Source: Tetragonia tetragonoides
Lineage: Eukaryota; Streptophyta; Magnoliopsida; Caryophyllales; Aizoaceae
Reading direction: 5' to 3'
Assembly: GCA_038025085.1 (NCBI GenBank)
Contig: CM076151.1
Coordinates: 10,173,001 to 10,237,000, forward strand
Length of the DNA: 64,000 nt
Part shown: piece by piece, positions 11,801-26,672 of the stretch
How the letters are laid out: each line of letters starts with the position of its first letter
Position numbering within the stretch: the stretch's first letter is position 1
The notes under the pieces: model-generated
What the model was told of the DNA's origin: nothing
The model's database searches: none
The model's input: the letters and a program-made list of their open reading frames with translations, nothing else
Program-made: the position numbers and the translations under genes

Positions 11801-14553
11801 ACTAAGTAAAAAGTACATTTATTCAAGTACATTCTTGTCATCCCACCTCTAATATCTGATAGACATATGGCACAAAAGTGAAATGTCTCAGCTCAAATCA
11901 GCTGTCTAAGTGCAGCCCTTAGAGCATATTCCATATTTCCGGATACATTAATTAGTAGTATCTGACAGATGCTTTAATGGATTTATTTCAGCTGTCTAAG
12001 TACATTCTTGTCATCCCACCTCTAATATCTGATAGACGTACGGCACAAAAGTGTTTCCTCTGAAGGTGCGCGCCTTCGTGTGGACTTTGGTGTTAGGCAG
12101 AGTGAATACGCATGACATGTTGCAGAGGCGGAAGCCTGGTTGGTGTTTGTCACCGGGTGTGTGTGCTATGTGCCATCATGATTGTGAGGATGGCCTGCAT
12201 CTGTTTGTATTGTGCGAGTTTGCTCGGATGTTGTGGGGTAGGCTGACTGGGGGAGAGCCGTTTGCTAGCCCTGCTACAGTGGGGCAGTTCCTTCAGATGC
12301 GATTTGTTGATGGAGGGAGAGGGAGAGAGGGCAAGTTGTGGCGGAAGTGTGCTTCTCCGGCTATTATGTGGTGTATTTGGTTAGAGCGGAACTCGAGGAT
12401 TTTTTCCGCTTCTAGAAAGACCATCGATTGTGTTTGGGATCATATTGTTTATTTGGCTTCTCTTTGGGCGAAGGTAGCTGGGGCCTTCGAGGGTCTGAGT
12501 AAAAAGAGTTTGGGGTGGGGACTAAGATATATCTTCCCCCGGTCTGGCCAAATAAAGTTGCTGATATGAAAAAAATTGTTTTTCACTCTGCGAATGACAG
12601 TAGTTGCAGAACTTTTTTTGCAAGTTGATGAAAGTAGTATGCTTGTGAAGCCATATTGCTGCTGTTCAGTGTAAGGTTTGATTGCATTCGGAGGACCGAC
12701 AATAGGAGAGTGCAGTCTAGCATTCGTTTATTCTTATCTGGGAGGGGAGGCCATTTGAATCTATGATATACTTTGGTTGCAAAGCACAATCTTACATAAA
12801 GAGATCTTCAAGGAAACTTTGTATTAGCAATTTATATAGCTATCAGACTGAGATATGTGAATAAGAGTGTGAGTAATTTAGGAAGGGGTTGACATACTAC
12901 ATACTAGTTCTGTTATATTGTGCTGTATGCACTTCTACAGTTTCCGTTTTTCTCTTGCGTTTTCATCCAGTGAGATTTTATATTGCTGATTGCAATTGAC
13001 AGTTTTGTTCTTTGTGGTTGAACAGCAAATTTATGCTATCCTCCAATAAAATTATCAAGTGATTCTCATGGAGAGTTTTAGGTTTCAAATCGAATGTCCT
13101 CAATAAGTGGAAATGGTCCAGTTTAGACGCTTTTGTGTGAGCTTTGAGAAGAACAAAGCTCCTGCCCCAGATGGATTTTGTGGGGCGGAAGAAGAGGGGG
13201 GGGGGGCAGTAGCAAAATGTTGGATGCTTAGCAAGTCACTTAGCCCTGAGGTAATAAGTGGCAAAGTGTGAGAAAGAACATGGGAGATGCCAGAAGAGTC
13301 CCAAGAGCTCTCTTGGAGTCATCAGAGTCCAACCCTCTTATATTTTGCCTGTAAGGTAGATATATTGTAGGCAAGGGGAAGGTAAATTGGCTTGCAATAC
13401 CATTTAGATTGTAGGAATCAGGGAAATGCACCTGCAGACCTTAGACATGTATTCAACGGTGGTTTTTTACTTTTTAGCACTCACAGAACACAGGATCTTC
13501 ATGATTGGATTGCAATCTACCAGTGTCTAAAGGACTATCCAAGGGGGCTGGAAAAATTTGCTACAAGCGTCAAGCTTATCTTTTGTTATTGAAGGAAGTC
13601 TTGAATCTTGATCCATGAGATCTCAAGCGTCTGCTTTTCTGCTTGCCCTTAAGTGATTTTGCTATGGGCATTTGTTATCGAAACTAAGGGGGTAGTCTTT
13701 ATTTCCAATCACATTTTCATAATTCGGTTCAAAACCCGCTAACATCAGCACTGCCCCAATGTCTCCAAAGAGTCTCCCAACCTGGCGGTGTGGCGGGGTC
13801 AGGTGTATGAAGCCTTACTCAAGAGACTATTTCCTTTTGATCCTTGATCTGATATGCAATGACCATCAACAAGTTCACATTTAATAAGAAGTGCAGATAG
13901 TTTGATGAGACATTTTGATGTAGTCCATTGTATTTTGAAGCCAAAAAGGAAAAAAAAGTGGTGAATCTTTTGGCTCATTAGAAATTGATTGCCCAACTAC
14001 TCCTCCATTCAGCTAATTCTCGTGTATATTACTTTCATGTCATTCATTATTGATGGTTGTTGCCAGGAAAAAATGATGTAAGGTTACTGCATATTTGGAT
14101 CATTGTTTGCATTCTTGGTTACTGATAACAATGAAATTGAAGTGCAAGTTATTGTACCATTCAGGTATCTTTTGTGGACTCATGGTTTTTGTCACTGACT
14201 CCTATAAAGTGGCTCCTCCTTCGAATGATGAAGAAATCAAATCCAACTGATCGGAAGGATGGACTGCAAATGCAGTTTGTTTATTCTTTTGGTGATCACT
14301 ACTACTTTAGGAAGGAACTCAAGATATTGAACCTTTTGACTGGGTAAGATTATTATGAATCAGCAAAAATGCTAGTTTTGCAGGTTTGTAATTGCTTGCC
14401 TAATGTCATTATCTCCAATTGTTGTGACTTCACAGGTACATGTTCTTGCTCGACAAATTTGGTAGAATAAGATGGCAGGGTTTTGGAGCTGCAACAGAAG
14501 AGGAATTGTCATCGCTAATGTCCTGCACATCGCTTCTGCTGGAGGAAAAATGA
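8851..14553 (+). CDS. ATP10: Mitochondrial ATP synthase assembly factor ATP10 (7 exons)
   Basis: Exons at 8851-9006, 9122-9162, 9258-9321, 9473-9661, 10481-10552, 14165-14343 and 14436-14553 sum to 819 bases, an intact frame of 272 residues ending in TGA. All introns have GT and AG ends; exon 3 uses the GCAG acceptor, which restores the family reading RARLKDEMSRGYFADM. Yeast Atp10 is an inner-membrane chaperone for the Fo part of ATP synthase. The first ~50 residues are rich in Arg, Lys, Ser and Thr and almost free of acids, a typical mitochondrial presequence. Diagnostic blocks are DEMSRGYFADMSDLKKHGGKI, the LSFRANSQAMIDSWSKTF block, and the C-terminal YMFLLDKFGRIRWQGFGAAT block. Intron 5 is 3.6 kb and carries LINE and SINE remnants. 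I recognised the family from these motifs; the exon boundaries were chosen to keep frame and family match. Confidence 0.9.
9961..9989 (+). repeat. Poly-G tract in ATP10 intron 4
   Basis: A near-uninterrupted G run with two single A interruptions inside intron 4 of ATP10. Such tracts are prone to length error in assembly. Confidence 0.8.
10780..10950 (+). mobile_element. SINE-like 3' module in ATP10 intron 5
   Basis: The block with GAAACTATCTCTTATCTCTC, AGGGCTGCATGTATATGACC, CATCCCTTACCC and GTGAGCCTTGTGAG..ATTGGGGTTGTGA has the order of landmarks of a common plant SINE body (CCTCTCT, TAAGGCTGCGTACAT, ACCCTCCCTTACCC, GGGAGCC, TTGGGGTAATG). Related modules appear at 34128-34250 (minus) and 60890-61025 (plus). 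The head and boundaries are not resolved. Confidence 0.45.
11825..12053 (+). repeat. 56 bp direct repeat pair beside the LINE fragment
   Basis: The segment 11825-11880, starting AAGTACATTCTTGTCATCCC, recurs at 11998-12053 with two changes (ACATATGG versus ACGTACGG in the middle). The second copy abuts the LINE fragment that starts at 12054. A duplication made during the LINE insertion is one reading. Confidence 0.8.
12054..12570 (+). mobile_element. LINE ORF2 C-terminal fragment (zf-RVT) in ATP10 intron 5
   Basis: A 172-codon frame carries the reverse-transcriptase zinc-binding domain of plant LINEs: PLKVRAFVWTLVLGRVNTHD, then CAMCHHDCEDGLHLFVLCEFARMLW with the C-x2-C-x7-H-x4-C metal-ligand pattern, then MWCIWLERNSRIF. 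It is 5'-truncated, followed by a short 3' tail ending in an A run near 12568. It lies in sense orientation in ATP10 intron 5 and is not part of the host protein. Confidence 0.85.
13125..13185 (+). mobile_element. LINE reverse-transcriptase fragment
   Basis: The phase reading SFEKNKAPAPDGF matches the first conserved block of plant LINE reverse transcriptase (KAPGPDGF). This block belongs upstream of the zf-RVT domain in an intact element, but here it lies 0.6 kb downstream of it, so it comes from a separate insertion or a rearrangement. Confidence 0.6.
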
Positions 14554-15090
14554 GCTCCAGAAGGCATGTATTGTCAACTAAGGCAGGAAACTCAGAACCG
14601 TCTAGCAACTGCTCACAACACAACAGGATGAAAGACAGATTCCTGTAGAGTATGTGTTTTTCTCTTGTGTTAAAACAAACGTGAATCGCAAACTTGGTGT
14701 CGCCATCCAAACAACAGAAGGTATAATAAACAGCTTAACAAAAAAATACATTATTTTATCATTGTTTCGTGAATTGCATGGGAAAACTATTTAGCATCAA
14801 CACCAGCTAACCCGCCCCCACTCCTCCCGGGCTATTCGCATTAATGGTGTGTCATCTGTCAAACCTAATGCAATTCAATTGCCTGTTTAATCCTCAGGGT
14901 AAATGTAGCCTTTTTGCTACTGATTTAATAGTTCACCTACTGCATTAATCAAACATTATCTAAATAATTGATAAAAAGGATAAGTGAACGAATTATTTTC
15001 CAACTGATTGAACAACTTGAGCTTTATTGCATCCAGCACTGGGGTATGGGTGTACTGTACGGGATAAGATCATTTTGAATGCAACTGATA

Positions 15091-15110
15091 TGCATGCATG
15101 CTATAAAAGC
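15091..15110 (+). promoter_or_regulatory. RY element abutting TATA box of the knottin gene
   Basis: The string TGCATGCATGCTATAAAAGC holds an RY/Sph motif (CATGCATG), the known binding site of B3 factors such as ABI3 and FUS3 in seed genes, directly next to the TATA box CTATAAAAG. The ATG lies about 60 bases downstream. This predicts embryo or seed expression; that is inference. Confidence 0.65.
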
Positions 15111-15169
15111 AGACTTGCAGCTTCTCCTTTTATCATCCACATACCTACTTGATAACTTTTAAAAGATAG

Positions 15170-15526
15170 ATGGAGATGAAGAAGTTGGTCACCCTGCTAT
15201 TCTTCGTTGCCTTTCTGATGGTGAGCACCAGAGCTCAACCCTCTTTTGCTGACCGCCAATTGCAAGTAACGCCGCTTTCAAACATCATGCTTGCAATTGG
15301 TGGTGGTGGTGAAATTGAAGGGGCCATTTATACTGGTCTCACTTGCATAATGCCTGGAGCACCTTGCGGTGCCCTTCACGCATGTTGCGAAGGATATTAT
15401 TGCGACGACATTTTTTCTGGTAACTGCATATATCGCCCATGCATACCAAAGGGTAGTGGACCTTGTGGTCTCCTTCACCCATGTTGCGAGGGCATGTGCA
15501 GCGACCCTTTCAGTGGTCATTGCTAG
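15170..15526 (+). CDS. Secreted tandem double-knottin cysteine-rich peptide
   Basis: Single-exon gene of 118 residues. Residues 1-22 are a clear signal peptide (two Lys, then LVTLLFFVAFLMV, cleavage near STRA/Q), then a linker of ~36 residues, then two cysteine repeats. Cysteines sit at 59, 66, 72, 73, 78, 86 and at 91, 99, 105, 106, 110, 118, so both repeats follow the knottin pattern C-x(6-7)-C-x5-CC-x(3-4)-C-x7-C, and the two share C-GxL-H-CCEG and D-FSG-C. The last residue is a cysteine. The pattern is that of inhibitor-cystine-knot peptides, whose plant members include antimicrobial peptides and protease or amylase inhibitors; I cannot say which. The promoter has a good TATA box and RY element, and AATAAAATAAA at 15637 is a likely polyadenylation signal. 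It converges on the S28 peptidase gene. Confidence 0.85.
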   Translation: MEMKKLVTLLFFVAFLMVSTRAQPSFADRQLQVTPLSNIMLAIGGGGEIEGAIYTGLTCIMPGAPCGALHACCEGYYCDDIFSGNCIYRPCIPKGSGPCGLLHPCCEGMCSDPFSGHC

Positions 15527-15810
15527 AAAAACTAAAACGTAAGATTATGTTCGTTCTTGAACAACCTATACCTTTATACTCAGTGAGAGGTGATAATGGT
15601 TAAAGAAGTATGCATTGTGTTGCATGCATGATGTCCAAATAAAATAAAATCGTTTTCTTTTTTTATTGCAGTTATTTCTTTGAGGTATGCACCATGTTGT
15701 AATCTTACTTCTATATAATCAAAGTTGTATGTGCTTGTTGTATGGTTTAGTAAGAGCAATGTTTATTAATTAGTACTCTAGTAACTTTCAATAAGTTATG
15801 AGCTCTTTCC

Positions 15811-15829
15811 TCCCCCCCCCCCCCCCCCC
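15811..15829 (+). repeat. Poly-C tract
   Basis: Run of about 19 C between the knottin and S28 genes. Confidence 0.8.
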
Positions 15830-16294
15830 ATTTTCTCTCTTTTATATAGTTAGTGACCGAGCCTGTGCACTGCGGCTTTCGAAGATTGAGAACATCATTA
15901 TTGATACGAGACATAATCTTTATTTTTTAAAACACGTCAAGGTATTACACTGTTTTCGGGAATCAACTTTTGTAGCTAGATCTATGACTAACACTAGACA
16001 CGGTTGTTGTCCAATTCTAGTTTATGGTCGAGTTCTTTTAATCACTTCCTTACCAATTTTGTTGAATTCCTTACTCCTTAGGGTGATCAATTGGCTCATC
16101 AGTAATTGAGCTTTTTCGGATGATTTTAGAAAGCTCCTTTAATTTAATATTCCTTCACAAAATATTTAATACAGTACATCATTTTCTTAAAAGTCATAAA
16201 CAACTTCTCTGAACAAAGAAGTCAACATACATTGGCAAACCAAATTGATATTTAACCTTATTTAGTATTTTCTGATGGTTTTTTCATATTTCCA

Positions 16295-21115
<4,821 letters not shown>

Positions 21116-21729
21116 GTCTTTTGTTTAATTTGTTGGGTTTGAGGTAATAAGTTAGTTGTTATGCATGGTTGCTTACATAGAGATTCTTAGTGATCACTTC
21201 TAACTTCTAAGGATTCACAAGGAGTAATGAGTCTAATGACTTATGACTTATGAGAGTATCTATTTGTGGAAGATGAGAGTACGCTTACGTCATATTTTTA
21301 TCATAGGATGAGAGTAGATATATATATATATATACCTACCTAATAACTTTCATAATGATAGGTGCTTCATGTCGAGTCGCTTGCCTTTCTTCGCCCGTAA
21401 TCCCTCTCTCAAGCAAGTAGCCACTAAATTTTTTATAAGATTTAGTGATTTTAATATAAAAGTAGACATACCTAATGCATAACTTTTTAGTGGGATTTTG
21501 AGAGTTTGGAGAATTATTTACCAAAAGTTTCACCTCAAAATTTTCAAGTATATTATTAAGTTACGGAAAAACAATATTTGTTTTCACAGATTGTAACTAT
21601 TTAATTTAATTAAAAAGTACTCTGAAAAATAGACAAAATATCAAAAAATTAGAAATCACTTCAAAAGAATTGGAAGAAATTATGAGAGTTCACTAGCTAT
21701 AATAATACAGAGGGCTTAGGAGTAGGTTT
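21116..21729. other. Promoter side of the S28 gene; no other gene
   Basis: AT-rich DNA upstream of the S28 start codon, with a (TA)n run at 21318-21333. The minus-strand 65-codon frame at 21336-21533 resembles nothing I know. Confidence 0.4.
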
Positions 21730-23755
21730 TGCGACACGGGGTGGTGGGGAGCCATATGCTCGGTATCCAATAACCATGGATTAGCCTCCGATGTCCAGTA
21801 AGAGGCCCTTCAAGCCTACGAAGGACCTGAAAACCTACCCCGAGGGCCTCCCACGTCCCCTAGGGGTGTCCTGTGCGATGTGGTGCGAAAATATCCACCT
21901 TCGTTCCGGGGCCTCCTGGAAGTTCAAAAAACGTGGATTATAGCCTTCGTTTTCGACTTTCCGGGGCTCCGTGTCATTTTTGCCCAAACTTCTCCGAGGT
22001 GTTTATCATGACCCTAGAGGACCCTCGGTGCTCCAGGAGGGTCGTCCGGATCTCCAAACTTCGATATCACTCATGCCTTTGGTGTTCCGACTCTTACACC
22101 AATGTCCCGTAAAATGCCTTTCCAAGCATTTCAGGGACCGGATAGGCGACCCCAAGGGCCTCACATGTCCCCTAGGGATGTTCTGTGCGATGTGGTGCAA
22201 AAATATACACCTTCGTTTCGGGGCCTCCTGGAGCCCGTATATAGAACGTGGATTATAGCATTCGTTTTCGGTTTCCCGGGGCCCGGGTGTCATTTTTGCC
22301 CAAATTTTTCGGGAGGTCTATCATGACTCTAAAGTACTCTCGGTGCCCTGGGATGGGTCATCCATATACCAAAACTTTGATATCATCCATGCCTTTAATT
22401 TGTTGTTCCAACTTTACACCAAATTGTCGTAAAACACCTTTCCAAGCCTATCAGGGTCCGGATAATCGACCCTGAAGGCCTCACATGTCCCTTTCGATAT
22501 CACCCATGCCTTCGGTGTTCCTGAAGGAATTTCTAACTAATAACATGATCATACATGCATAATAGAAATTCGATTAACCCAGAAAAACATGTGATTACTG
22601 TAATTAAATATCAAATTGAAATCCTACCTCACTCCTTGGTCGCTGGTTGAATGAACAGTGATTGGGTATAGATGAACACGTCAGATGCCGTGCCTCAACT
22701 GGTATCCACACACAGGCTCGAATCCACACGTCAGTATGCTAGTACAGCGATCCCGTTCACAACCTCCGTTCTCTCCTTACTCCAATGACACACAGTTAGG
22801 ATTTCGTGAAAACTGATTATCACGTGTATACTAACTGATCAGGAGTCACGATATATATAGGGAGCCAGGAGGGCTGATTAGGTTAAGTGTGTGATGGGCC
22901 TAATCCGAATTAGACCCTTCTAATAAAACGAGCTTGTTAAGTGTGCGACCCTACTGGTTTACTTAATCTGGCAGTAAGTTCAAAACTCTTTTCGGGCCCA
23001 CAAACTGTAATTGGTTTCTAGCAAAACATTACGATTTTCCATATTAAGTAAAGATCGGTTTCCATAGTCCAACCAATAATATGCAATTATTAATTCTTAT
23101 TATAATTAGTTCATAAGGCAAATCCAACAGTTCCGGCTATTACATTGGTATCCCGTAAAAACGTCCTTACAGGCCTATCAGGGACCCGATATCAAACCAG
23201 ACCTCGAGGGCCTCTTATGTCCCCTAAGGGTGTCAAGTGCAATGTGGTGCAAAAATATCCACCTTCGTTCCACGGCCTCCCGAAAGCCTAAAAATATGAG
23301 ATATAGCCTTCGCTTTCGGCTTCCGGGGGCCCTGGGTGACATTTTTGCCCAAACTTCTTCGGGGGGTCTATCACAACCCTAGAGTACACTTGGTGCCCCA
23401 AAAGGGTCATCCGAATCCCTAAACTTTGATATCACTCATGTCCTCGGTGTTTCGACCCTTATATTGGTGTCCCGTAAAAACCCTCTTACAAGCTTATCAT
23501 GGATCCGATAAAGGATCCCGGGGCCATCAGATCCACTTTCGTGCGATGTGGTGCAAAATATCCACTTTCGTTTCGGAGCCTCCCGAAAGCGTTAAAAAAC
23601 GTAGATTATAGCCTTTAATTTTCGACTTTCTGGGAGCCGATTTTCATTTTTGCCAAATTTTTCCGGGAGTTCTATCGTCACCCTAAAGGACCTCTGGTGC
23701 CTCAAGACGATCATCCGAGTCTCCAAATTACAAATTCACCCATGGGACTTGTGTA
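21730..23755 (+). repeat. GC-rich tandem array (array 2), interrupted by a solo LTR
   Basis: Same ~320 bp monomer family and orientation as array 1. The GGCCTCC landmark recurs near 21909, 22220, 23271 and 23574. The array is split by a 608 bp solo LTR at 22522-23129. A partial monomer (22440-22521) lies just before it. The last unit is the same variant type as the last unit of array 1 (TCTATCGTCACCCTAAAGG, then CCCATGGGACTTG). Open frames inside are artefacts of the monomer. Confidence 0.85.
22522..23129 (-). mobile_element. Solo LTR (probably Ty1-copia) in the tandem array
   Basis: A 608 bp segment begins TGAAGGAATTTC and ends AAATCCAACA. It is flanked by the perfect 5 bp duplication GTTCC (22517-22521 and 23130-23134). 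TG..CA ends plus a 5 bp duplication define an LTR. On the minus strand it starts TGTTGGATTTGCC, a common copia-type start, and has a TATA box (CCCTATATATATCG) near 22850-22862. Removing it restores a continuous monomer (GGTGTTCCGGCTATTAC). Recombination between two LTRs would leave exactly this. Confidence 0.9.
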
Positions 23756-23957
23756 GTTGACTAGTTGTGCATACGTCGATTGGGAGGACATCATAAATTA
23801 AAGGAGGCATATGTTGTCGTGCCTTGACATCCCCATCCCAATGTGCGCACGAAGTGGCGACATAATGGGACATATACCCACTTGCAGTAATCTCCTAGGT
23901 TTCACATTCTTGACACATGACGAGTTGACATACGCATGAAATATAAACATTTGCTAA

Positions 23958-24287
23958 TTGTCTGTTTGAGAGTTTTGGGTGGGAAGGGAAGGGAAGAGAA
24001 TAAGAGGGAAGGGAAAGGAAGGGAGGAGAATGAAGGTGAAATATTTCACTTTGTTTGAGAATTTAAGTAAGGAGAAGGGAGAGAAATGGAGGGGAACCGA
24101 CTACTGTTACTTAAAAATTCCCATTTTTCTCCACTCCCCCCAATTTGGGAGGGGGGGGGGGGAAATGGAGGGGAACTGTTCCCTTGCCTTCATTCCCCTC
24201 TTTAAAAAAACTGACAAACAAGGAGAACTTTTTATTTCCACCTCATTCCCTCCCTTCCCCTCTATTCTCCAACTCCCAAACAGGCTC
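23958..24287. mobile_element. PIF/Harbinger-type MITE, purine-rich left arm
   Basis: The left end TTGTCTGTTTGAGAGTTTTGG matches the inverse complement of the right end (GAGCCTGTTTGGGAGTTGG). The flanks carry TAA at 23955-23957 and 24288-24290. The arms are rich in GGGAAGGG and CCCTTCCC, so the 330 bp element can fold into a long hairpin. It contains a G tract at 24151-24161. Confidence 0.8.
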
Positions 24288-24599
24288 TAAGAGATTTAGA
24301 GCAATAAATCACAACATCTAACTATTATCCTCGGGTGAGAGTTTAGACATCGGTTTAAATTTTTGTCAAATCCAAATCCAATCTGAAATGTTTTAGCTTG
24401 AAATTTTTTGTAGTCCAAATTCAATATTATAGAGCGAATATATATGCATGATTCATTTGAGTGTTCAACTCCAATATTGGAAAAATAAATATAAAAGATT
24501 TTTATTATTATTATTATTGTTGTCATGAAGGAGAAAGCAATAAAAACAATTTTTGGTCTAAAGGAGAAAGCAATAAATTAATTGAGAGTTAAATACTAA

Positions 24600-24770
24600 A
24601 GCCCTGTTCTTTTGTCGTGTTCACGTTGTTCGTCCGTTTTATTGCATTCCACATTTTGTACTTCATTTTGTTTCACTTTTTGTTGGTTTTCCGTGTCGTT
24701 TTGTTCCATTACTCACCATGCCATTTTATTACTCACCGTCCAATCTCATTCCGTTAAAGAGAACTGGGTC
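24600..24770. mobile_element. PIF/Harbinger-type MITE, short
   Basis: The ends AGCCCTGTTCTTTTG and AAAGAGAACTGGGTC are inverted repeats with mismatches, flanked by TAA at 24597-24599 and 24771-24773. The 171 bp body is rich in CGTTTTATTGCATTCC-like motifs. No coding capacity. Confidence 0.75.
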
Positions 24771-25244
24771 TAAGAGTTTGAGGCTTCAAGCAAGAATAAC
24801 CAAACTGAAAGTTATGAAAGTTCAATATCAAGTAAACAGATCTTTAATTTATGTGTCAAGTCAAAATATGCCCTAACGTTAAGCAGTATTGGTTCCCATC
24901 GAGATTTCCCTTTTGTTAATCGCATCTAAACTGCAAAGTTAAGCTTCACACTGTTGAAAGGGCCACTGTTGTATTCACCTCCCTCCATTTTGTTTTCCCA
25001 ATCTCGGCTTACAAGATACAAATGTGTCTCCTTATCGATCATATATTCTTGGGGTCTATTGTGATTATAAAGTCCACTTATATGCTGGCCGACAAAAAGA
25101 GTTTACATGGGTCGAAGTCAAAAGTTTAATATGGTCAAAACATCAAGGTAGTCTTTTTTTTTTTTTTTTTTTTGAGTGAAACATCAAGGTAGTTATGGAA
25201 AGTGACTAATTAAATTATCAGAAAAAAGTAACTATTGAAATTAT

Positions 25245-25400
25245 CTCAAAAATTTCTATGAGACAGTTTTTTGTAATTTTTGGTGAGATGGGGATCACTT
25301 TTCAATAAAAACAATAGTCCCTATACTCATTATAAGTGATTCCTACATTTCTAAATAGTGACCCCTTTTTTTGTGACTCACACAAGACTTGCTGTCAAAT
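25245..25400. repeat. Dispersed repeat family R150, copy 1
   Basis: Core landmarks: CTATGAGACAG, TTTTTGTAATTTTTGGTGAGA, CTCATTATAAGTGA..CCTACATTTCTAAATAGTGACCCC. The same order is seen at 25985-26130 and 29385-29525. Probably a diverged MITE; ends are not resolved. Confidence 0.6.
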
Positions 25401-25407
25401 AATTATA

Positions 25408-25676
25408 TGTCATCCCTCCGTTTCATTTTCTTGTTTTTGTTTTGACTTGTTATGATTTTCAATGCAACAATTTTCCATGAATAATGATAATTACACTATA
25501 TAACTATAAAACTTATAAAGAAATGATATTTGGAAAATACTATGTAAAATAAATCTAACAAAGTATTTTCAGTTTGAAAATATTTATATTTTCATATATT
25601 AATAGTTAAAATCTGTAAATTTTTCACTCAAAAAAAAACTGTAAACTTTTACCTAGATTTTGAAATAAAGGGAATA
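25408..25676. mobile_element. Decayed Stowaway-type MITE
   Basis: The left end CATCCCTCCGTTTCATTTTC matches the Stowaway consensus end (CTCCCTCCGTTTC). The right end GATTTTGAAATAAAGGGAATA is its weak inverse complement. AT-rich interior. Confidence 0.5.
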
Positions 25677-25984
25677 TATAAAAGATTTGTATTGATATAG
25701 GGTGATCAATGGTTCAAGGTGATTTTGACACCTTGTACATATGTTATTACTTTATTTAGTGAGGAATCATATTGGTGTTCATACTGTGATATTTCAATTT
25801 TGTGCTGAAAATGACTCACAAGAAGTGCCATAATTTTCACTCAATAGTTCCATCAACTTCCATTATGTCCATATGTCATATAGTACTCATGGCTCGCATT
25901 TTCCCACTTTTGTGCGTACATATACAATTAACCTGCCTTATTAGAGTACGAGGACTCAAGAATAATGCTATCATTACAAATATT

Positions 25985-26130
25985 TCTATAAATTCAAAAA
26001 CTTCTATAAGACGGTCTTTTCGTAATTTTTGGTGAGACGATGATCAATGCACTTTTCAATGAAATAAGGATCACTGCTCACTATAAGTAGTGACCCTATT
26101 GTTCTGTAAGTTGACCTTACACCTATATAT
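25985..26130. repeat. Dispersed repeat family R150, copy 2
   Basis: Landmarks CTTCTATAAGACGGTCTTTTCGT, TTTTTGGTGAGACGATGATC and CTCACTATAAGTAGTGACCC, in the same order as copies 1 and 3. Confidence 0.6.
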
Positions 26131-26220
26131 ATGACATAATCAGGAGAAGCAAAGAGAATGTAATTGCATGCTCAACATTTTATCGATTTCGTCGTTTACG
26201 CATGAGTACAAGGGTACAAC

Positions 26221-26664
26221 TAGGGCTGTTCAAAAGAATCCGTATCCGAGCATCCGATCCGAAAATCCGATCCGAAAATCCGATTCGAAGATATCCGAAA
26301 AAGCAGATATCCGAAAAGCGGATATCCGAAATTTCGGATACGGGTACGGATATCTACTTTGAAAATTTCGGATATCCGAAAATTCGTATTTTCGGATATT
26401 TCGGATACGGATATCCGAAATATCCGAAACTATCCGAAAAATATCAATTTTTTTTGGATTTTATGGATAAATTTTGGATACTTTCGGATTCGGATATCCG
26501 AAATATCCAAAAATATCCGAAAAATAACCAATTTAAAGTCAATTTAAATAGAAAAAAATTAAATTTTTCGGATATCGGATATCCGAATCCGAAATTTCGG
26601 ATACGGATTCGGATATCAAAATTCACTATTCGAAATTTCGGATATCCGGTTATGAACAGCCCTA
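26221..26664. mobile_element. hAT-type MITE filled with ATATCCGAAA repeats
   Basis: A 444 bp element with 13 bp inverted ends TAGGGCTGTTCAA / (TT)ATGAACAGCCCTA, bounded by a perfect 8 bp target duplication GGTACAAC at 26213-26220 and 26665-26672, the hAT signature. The interior is made almost wholly of degenerate tandem motifs of the type GGATATCCGAAA, which are self-complementary. The four overlapping open frames here (both strands, up to 168 codons) are repeat artefacts rich in Ile, Arg, Tyr and Pro. Confidence 0.92.
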
Positions 26665-26672
26665 GGTACAAC

